64,000 nt of DNA from an uncultured Pelagibacteraceae bacterium. Lineage in GTDB: Bacteria > Pseudomonadota > Alphaproteobacteria > Pelagibacterales > Pelagibacteraceae. Below, in pieces: positions 59,381 to 64,000 of the stretch (its first letter is position 1; every line of letters starts with the position of its first letter). The position numbers were made by a program, and so were the translations under genes. The stretch spans positions 85,578 through 149,577 of the forward strand of contig CACJBX010000004.1 of NCBI GenBank assembly GCA_902591755.1, read 5' to 3'. Under the pieces are notes generated by a model. It did no database searches. It saw only the letters and a program-made list of their open reading frames with translations, and was not told the DNA's origin.

Positions 59381-60586
59381 TTTCTTTTTTAAATTGCCAT
59401 CGATTGCATCAAGAAATTGATTAGTAGTTAGGTATTTTTGATTTGAATCAATTAAAATTGCCAAGTCTTTAGTCATTGATCCAGTTTCAACACAATCAAT
59501 ACAAACTTTTTCTAACGTATTTGCAAATTTTATTAGCTCATCATTTACATCTAATTTTCCTCTATGAGCAAGTCCTCTAGTCCAAGCAAAAATTGATGCT
59601 ATAGGATTTGTTGAAGTTTCCTTTCCTTGTTGATGCATTCGATAATGTCTCGTAACAGTTCCATGAGCAGCCTCTGCCTCCATTGTTCTTCCATCTGGTG
59701 CGAGCAAGACACTTGTCATTAGTCCAAGAGAACCATATCCTTGAGCAACAGTATCTGATTGAACGTCACCATCATAGTTTTTACAAGCCCAAATATATTT
59801 ACCACTCCACTTCATCGCGCAGGCAACCATGTCATCTATAAGCCTATGTTCATAGGTTAAATTATTTTTTTCAAATGACGATTTAAATTCTTTTTCAAAA
59901 ACACCTTGAAATATATCTTTAAATCTTCCATCGTAAGTTTTTAAAATAGTGTTTTTTGTTGAAAGATAAACTGGCCATTTTTTAATCAATCCATAGTTAA
60001 AACAAGATCGAGCAAAATCCTCTATTGATTTATCTAGATTATACATTGACAAAGCCACACCTGATCCAGGAAAATTAAATACTTCATAATTTTTGGTATC
60101 TTTGCCATCTTCAGAAGTCCATTTAATTTCAAGTTTTCCTCTACCAGGAACTTTAAAATCGGTTGCTCTATATTGGTCACCAAATGCATGTCTTCCAATA
60201 ATCACAGGATAAGTCCATGATGGTACCAATCTTGGAACATTTTTACAAATAATGGGCTCTCTAAATACAGTTCCTCCAATGATATTTCTAATTGTACCGT
60301 TTGGAGATCTCCACATCTTTTTTAAATTAAATTCTTTTACTCGTGCTTCGTCTGGAGTAATTGTTGCACACTTAATACCCACACCATTCTTTTTAATTGC
60401 ATTCGCACAATCAATGGTTATTTGATCTGAAGTATCATCCCTGCTTTTCATACCAAGATCGTAATATTCAATTCCTAAATCTAGGTACGGTAATATCAGT
60501 TTATTCTTAATAAACTCCCAAATTACTCTTGTCATTTCATCGCCATCCAACTCGACGATTGGGTTTTTGACCTTAATTTTGCTCAT
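59372..60586 (-). CDS. icd: NADP-dependent isocitrate dehydrogenase, type II
   Basis: A 404-residue homodimeric enzyme of the eukaryote-like type II subfamily, converting isocitrate to 2-oxoglutarate in the TCA cycle. Motifs: [15 protein letters not shown] at the start, [23 protein letters not shown] (substrate site) and [14 protein letters not shown] near the C-terminal part. It is distinct in length and sequence from the E. coli-type enzyme (about 416 residues). It is divergent from psd across 76 bp. Confidence 0.95.
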   Translation of the reverse strand: MSKIKVKNPIVELDGDEMTRVIWEFIKNKLILPYLDLGIEYYDLGMKSRDDTSDQITIDCANAIKKNGVGIKCATITPDEARVKEFNLKKMWRSPNGTIRNIIGGTVFREPIICKNVPRLVPSWTYPVIIGRHAFGDQYRATDFKVPGRGKLEIKWTSEDGKDTKNYEVFNFPGSGVALSMYNLDKSIEDFARSCFNYGLIKKWPVYLSTKNTILKTYDGRFKDIFQGVFEKEFKSSFEKNNLTYEHRLIDDMVACAMKWSGKYIWACKNYDGDVQSDTVAQGYGSLGLMTSVLLAPDGRTMEAEAAHGTVTRHYRMHQQGKETSTNPIASIFAWTRGLAHRGKLDVNDELIKFANTLEKVCIDCVETGSMTKDLAILIDSNQKYLTTNQFLDAIDGNLKKKLN

Positions 60587-60662
60587 ATTTATGTATAAAT
60601 CTTAGTAATTGAATTTCTGCTTTTTATATACATATTAATCAGAAATTATCAAATAAAGGATT

Positions 60663-61310
60663 ATGATAGATAAAGTTTTTCCGAAAATACATAACGAGGG
60701 TTATAAGTTTTTAGTAATCTTTGGACTTGGAACACTTGTTTTATATTTAATAAGTGGTTTCTTGGGTTTAATAGGTGTTATTCTTACAATATGGGTTTAC
60801 TATTTTTTCAGAGACCCGGAAAGATTCCCAATTAATGATGAAAATTATCTTGTAAGTCCGGCTGATGGATTAGTGATAAAAGTAGAGGAAGTAAATGGTC
60901 CTTCAGAACTTTCCTTAGAGAATAAAAAATTTACCAAAGTAAGCGTATTCATGAATGTTTTCGATTGTCACGTAAATAGAATTCCATGCAGTGGTGAAAT
61001 TGAGGAAATTTTATATAAACCTGGTAAGTTTTTAAACGCATCTCTAGATAAAGCCAGCGAAGACAATGAAAGAAATTATTATAAAATAAAAAATAGTAAT
61101 GGTGATCAAGTAGTAGTTGTTCAGATAGCTGGTTTGATTGCTAGGCGTATTGTTACTGAGACAAACAAAGGAGAAAAACTAAACCAAGGTGATCGAATGG
61201 GGATGATTAGATTTGGCAGTAGGGCAGACATATACTTTGAAAATTATAAACCCTTAGTGAAAGTAAATCAAAGAGCAGTTGCTGGCGAGACATTAATTGC
61301 AAAAAAATAA
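60663..61310 (+). CDS. psd: Phosphatidylserine decarboxylase (short, PsdB-like)
   Basis: A 215-residue self-processing enzyme producing phosphatidylethanolamine. An N-terminal hydrophobic hairpin (about 15-45) precedes FFRDPER. NVFDCHVNRIPCSG is the mid-domain motif, and the processing site is RFGSRADIY, where cleavage before Ser makes the pyruvoyl group. The short form is typical of alphaproteobacteria. It has an AAAGGA ribosome binding site and precedes pssA by 1 base, giving a complete PE synthesis pair. Confidence 0.93.
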   Translation: MIDKVFPKIHNEGYKFLVIFGLGTLVLYLISGFLGLIGVILTIWVYYFFRDPERFPINDENYLVSPADGLVIKVEEVNGPSELSLENKKFTKVSVFMNVFDCHVNRIPCSGEIEEILYKPGKFLNASLDKASEDNERNYYKIKNSNGDQVVVVQIAGLIARRIVTETNKGEKLNQGDRMGMIRFGSRADIYFENYKPLVKVNQRAVAGETLIAKK

Positions 61311-61311
61311 A

Positions 61312-62109
61312 ATGGAACAACAAAATAAAAATTTCAAATTAGTTGCAAATAAGAAAACAAGATCAATTTTACCTAATATGTTTACACTAGTAGGCGTGTG
61401 TATAGGCTTAACGTCTATTAAATTTGCTTTTGATGGCAGCTTTGGTTTTGCAGTTCTTGCAATATTAGTTGCGGGGATTATAGATGGTCTTGATGGAAGA
61501 ATTGCCCGACTTATTAAAGGAACATCTGAAGTTGGTAAAGAACTTGACTCTTTAACAGACGTTATAAGTTTTGGAGTTGCTCCAGCATTTATAATGTATT
61601 TTTGGTCCTTAAATAATCTTGGAAGAGTGGGGTGGTTAGTTTGTTTGATTTATGTAATTTGTGTTGCTTTAAGATTGGCTAGATTTAACATTACTTCAAA
61701 TACCAATGCAAAGTGGAAAGATAATTTTTTCGAAGGTGTCCCTTCACCGGCTGGAGGTATTTTAGTTTTATTTCCATTAATTTATAGTTTTAGTGAACTT
61801 CAGTTTTTTTCGATCGAAAATGAATACCTTGTACCTGGTTTTTTTATTTTAACTTCAATATTATTGATTAGCAAGATACCAACTTATTCTTTTAAAAAGA
61901 TTGTGGTACCAAGAAGATTAACAATTTTTTTATTATTTACGTTAATTTTATTTTTTGGCTTGTTATTAATTTATACTTATAACGTTATAGTGGTATCAAC
62001 GCTAATATACTTCCTTCTTATACCAATTAGTTTTTTTCATTTTCGCAAGCTATCCAAAAAATTCAGTCATGCCAATCAAGATGGCGAAGATCAAGAAGAT
62101 GTCCTTTAA
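61312..62109 (+). CDS. pssA: CDP-diacylglycerol-serine O-phosphatidyltransferase
   Basis: A membrane enzyme of about 265 residues making phosphatidylserine. The CDP-alcohol phosphatidyltransferase motif is complete in IIDGLDGRIARLIKGTS and GKELDSLTDVISFG, giving D-G-x2-A-R-x8-G-x3-D-x3-D. About seven helices are visible. ATG 61312 (MEQQNK) is chosen over ATG 61297, which lies inside psd. It is the partner of psd; the next gene starts directly after its stop. Confidence 0.93.
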   Translation: MEQQNKNFKLVANKKTRSILPNMFTLVGVCIGLTSIKFAFDGSFGFAVLAILVAGIIDGLDGRIARLIKGTSEVGKELDSLTDVISFGVAPAFIMYFWSLNNLGRVGWLVCLIYVICVALRLARFNITSNTNAKWKDNFFEGVPSPAGGILVLFPLIYSFSELQFFSIENEYLVPGFFILTSILLISKIPTYSFKKIVVPRRLTIFLLFTLILFFGLLLIYTYNVIVVSTLIYFLLIPISFFHFRKLSKKFSHANQDGEDQEDVL

Positions 62110-63024
62110 ATGAAAAAAAGCGCTATAGTTTCATTAGCAGATGAAAAGTATTTTGATTTGTTAATTGAATTGATTGACTCAATTAAAAAGAAACCTGAGA
62201 GTAAAGATACAGCAATTTGTGTACTCGATGCAGGAATGAATGACAATCAAAGAGAGCAATTAAAAAATAAGGTTGATGAATTAGCAAAAGCAGAATGGGA
62301 TATTGAAGTTTCAAATTTAAAAGTAATGGGAAAAGAATGGCTCAAAAGTCAAGTGTCTCGAGCATTTCTACCAAAATATTTTCCAAAATATGATAAGTAT
62401 CTTTGGATAGACTGTGATGCATGGGTCAATGATTGGAAGTGTGTAGAATTATATTTCAAAGCATGTGAAAAAGGAAAATTAGGAATAACTCAAACGATGG
62501 GCCCAGGATACAAAGTAATGTCAAAAGTTAAATGGTTACTTGGAAAATTAGCGATTGTTAAAAGCCAAAATTTCAAACACGCTCTTTCATCAAATATTGA
62601 TATATCAAAATCAAGAAAACTTGCATTCGCACCCCACATTAATATAGGTGTTTTTTCACTTCAAAAAAACTCACCATGCTGGGAGGTATGGCAAAAAAAT
62701 TTAAGACAAACTTTAAAAAGTGGAAAAATTTTTGGCTCAGAAGGGTTAGCAATAAATCTAAGTGTTTACATAGATGAAGTAGACACAGAATTTTTACCTT
62801 TAAATTGTAACTGGATTGCAAGTAATTTACTTCCAAAATACGATAGTATCCAAAAAACATTTGTAGAGCCTTACTTACCGAATAATAAAATCGGCATTAT
62901 GCATTTAGCTGCTGGAATTTGGAAAAACAATGTTGATATGAGATTAGATAAAAATATAAAGATTGATATTTATACTCTTCAAGATCAAAAAGAACTAAAA
63001 AGCTTAAGGTTTAACAATAGTTGA
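62110..63024 (+). CDS. Glycosyltransferase-like protein (GT8-like), function unknown
   Basis: A 304-residue soluble protein. The N-terminal part (SAIVSLADEKYFDLLIELIDSI, then CVLDAGM) and the DXD-type DKYLWIDCDAWVNDW near residue 96 resemble GT8-like glycosyltransferases. HINIGVFSLQKNSPCWEVWQ and IMHLAAGIWKN lie later. I do not recognise a specific family. It is packed between pssA and rlmE (4-base overlap), so it may modify a lipid or other envelope glycan, but that is inference from position only. Confidence 0.6.
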   Translation: MKKSAIVSLADEKYFDLLIELIDSIKKKPESKDTAICVLDAGMNDNQREQLKNKVDELAKAEWDIEVSNLKVMGKEWLKSQVSRAFLPKYFPKYDKYLWIDCDAWVNDWKCVELYFKACEKGKLGITQTMGPGYKVMSKVKWLLGKLAIVKSQNFKHALSSNIDISKSRKLAFAPHINIGVFSLQKNSPCWEVWQKNLRQTLKSGKIFGSEGLAINLSVYIDEVDTEFLPLNCNWIASNLLPKYDSIQKTFVEPYLPNNKIGIMHLAAGIWKNNVDMRLDKNIKIDIYTLQDQKELKSLRFNNS

Positions 63025-63632
63025 AAAAGAATAAGATATCTAAAAGTTGGGTTATAAGACAAAGAAAAGATAAATACGTTCGTCAATCAAAGCTGGAAGG
63101 TTATAGGTCGAGAGCAGTATATAAACTCAAAGAGTTAGACGAAAAGTTTAAAATAATTAAAAATAATTTAAATATTTTAGATATAGGTTCTGCACCTGGA
63201 AGCTGGACACAATATCTATCTGAAAAATCAAAAGGGTCAAAAATAATGTCTATTGATCTTAAAGAAGTTGAGAAAATAAAAGACGTTTATCATGTTGTCG
63301 GCGATTTTTTGGATAATAAAAACCAAAAAATAATTTCAGATTACTTTCCAAAAAAAATAGATCTCGTAGTCTCTGATATGGCAGTCAATACAACTGGAAA
63401 TAAAAATTTAGATTCAATTCAAACGGGTGAACTTTCTTTAACTGCAATGGATTTTGCTGTTGGTATGTTGCGACCAAAAGGAATTTTTCTATCGAAAATT
63501 TTTATGGGCTCAACATTTAATGAAATTGTTGAAAATGCAAAAAAAAACTTTAAAGAAAGCAAAATCTTTAAACCACCTTCAAGCAGAAAAGACTCGAAAG
63601 AAAGCTTCATCATCTGTAAAAATTTAAGATAG
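63021..63632 (+). CDS. rlmE: 23S rRNA 2'-O-methyltransferase RlmE (FtsJ)
   Basis: A 203-residue SAM-dependent methyltransferase acting on 23S rRNA U2552. The start is TTG 63021. The N-terminal SKSWVIRQRKDKYVRQSK and GYRSRAVYKLKELDEKF are characteristic. The SAM site is LDIGSAPGSWTQYL near 56-69, and the K-D-K-E tetrad is represented by the RSRAVYKL lysine, D in VVSDMA, K in LSKIF and the late Glu. Its position before guaB agrees with normal alphaproteobacterial order. Confidence 0.93.
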   Translation: MKKNKISKSWVIRQRKDKYVRQSKLEGYRSRAVYKLKELDEKFKIIKNNLNILDIGSAPGSWTQYLSEKSKGSKIMSIDLKEVEKIKDVYHVVGDFLDNKNQKIISDYFPKKIDLVVSDMAVNTTGNKNLDSIQTGELSLTAMDFAVGMLRPKGIFLSKIFMGSTFNEIVENAKKNFKESKIFKPPSSRKDSKESFIICKNLR

Positions 63633-63669
63633 TCACTTTAAAATTTTCAGGAATCGTATATAAACTATT

Positions 63670-64000
63670 ATGGACCCTATAAAAGAAGCACTTACCTTTG
63701 ATGATGTCACTTTAGCGCCAAAGTATTCCTCTGTGCTTCCTTCCGAGGTTAATACTTCTGTCAAACTTTCAAAAAACTTGAATCTTAAAATACCTTTGCT
63801 TTCGTCTGCCATGGACACAGTCACAGAGTCTAAAATGGCAATCGAAATTGCAAAGGCAGGGGGTATTGGAGTTATTCACAGAAATCTCTCTATTAATGAT
63901 CAGATATTAGAAATAAAAAAAGTTCAAAAAAAAGGTTTAGCAGTTGGAGCAGCAGTTGGGACTAATGATATCGAACTATCTCGAGCAGAGAAAATTATTA
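63670..64000 (+). CDS. guaB: Inosine-5'-monophosphate dehydrogenase, N-terminal part
   Basis: The first 110 codons are visible before the window ends. The start MDPIKEALTFDDVTLAPKYS and the stretch PLLSSAMDTVTESKMAIEIA followed by AGGIGVIHRN are the diagnostic IMPDH N-terminus. The enzyme oxidises IMP to XMP, the first step towards GMP. The ATG at 63670 lies 37 bp after rlmE. The CBS domains and catalytic loop lie beyond the window. Confidence 0.95.
   Translation, partial: MDPIKEALTFDDVTLAPKYSSVLPSEVNTSVKLSKNLNLKIPLLSSAMDTVTESKMAIEIAKAGGIGVIHRNLSINDQILEIKKVQKKGLAVGAAVGTNDIELSRAEKII

Overview
The window looks like a chromosomal segment of a SAR11-type marine alphaproteobacterium (Pelagibacterales, 'Candidatus Pelagibacter'-like). 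The evidence is very AT-rich DNA, genes that abut or overlap by a few bases, no gap over about 220 bp, a blue-type proteorhodopsin followed by ferredoxin and ferredoxin reductase genes, and alphaproteobacterial gene orders (tkt/zapA/fthC, yebC-tol-pal-cpoB-tilS-ftsH-folP-glmM, recA-alaS). The assignment comes from reading the sequence, not from a database search. I see no insertion sequence, prophage, CRISPR array or rRNA.

Layout. 1-3.4 kb: the start of a divergent transketolase, then a coiled-coil protein, zapA, fthC, a YmdB-type phosphoesterase, yebC and a phage-type RuvC-like nuclease. 3.5-9.4 kb: tolQ-tolR-tolA-tolB-pal-cpoB (envelope division and outer-membrane integrity) and tilS. 9.4-15.8 kb: ftsH, folP, glmM, thiD, purA. 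15.8-20.3 kb, minus strand: rpoH, rluD, an ABC-2 exporter, a Sua5-type tsaC; tRNA-Arg(TCG) lies here on the plus strand. 20.3-26 kb: isoprenoid genes xseB-ispA-dxs, aroC, pdxH and a long-chain polyprenyl diphosphate synthase. 26-32.6 kb: an S49 peptidase, glyQ-glyS, ppdK. 32.7-36.5 kb: an Ala/Glu-rich repeat membrane protein, nadC, nadA, tRNA-Leu(GAG), a cupin and ygfZ. 36.6-43 kb: a dihydroorotase, then a mixed-strand, even more AT-rich surface-glycan patch (acyltransferase, sugar aminotransferase, two glycosyltransferases, epimerase). 43-48.3 kb: propionyl/acetyl-CoA synthetase, proteorhodopsin, [2Fe-2S] ferredoxin, NAD(P)H-ferredoxin reductase, a GST-like protein and dksA. 48.4-50.6 kb: a GT39/GT2 pair. 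50.6-56.6 kb: umuC-umuD, two GFA proteins, glycerate kinase, TolC, recA. 56.7-64 kb: alaS, icd, psd, pssA, a glycosyltransferase-like gene, rlmE and the start of guaB.

How it fits together. Most of the window is streamlined housekeeping. The parts that look accessory are the glycan patch, the GT39/GT2 pair, the repeat membrane protein, the GFA pair and the photoheterotrophy block. The strongest regulatory signal is a near-identical 19-bp element in front of both umuD and recA. It contains the alphaproteobacterial LexA direct repeat (GAAC-N7-GAAC) and implies an SOS circuit. The proteorhodopsin promoter region carries a perfect 16-bp palindrome and four copies of CCTAA/TTAGG. At the usual ruvCAB position only one phage-type RuvC-like gene is present; ruvA and ruvB are missing from this locus. 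I did not find a wholly new multi-gene defence or mobile system.
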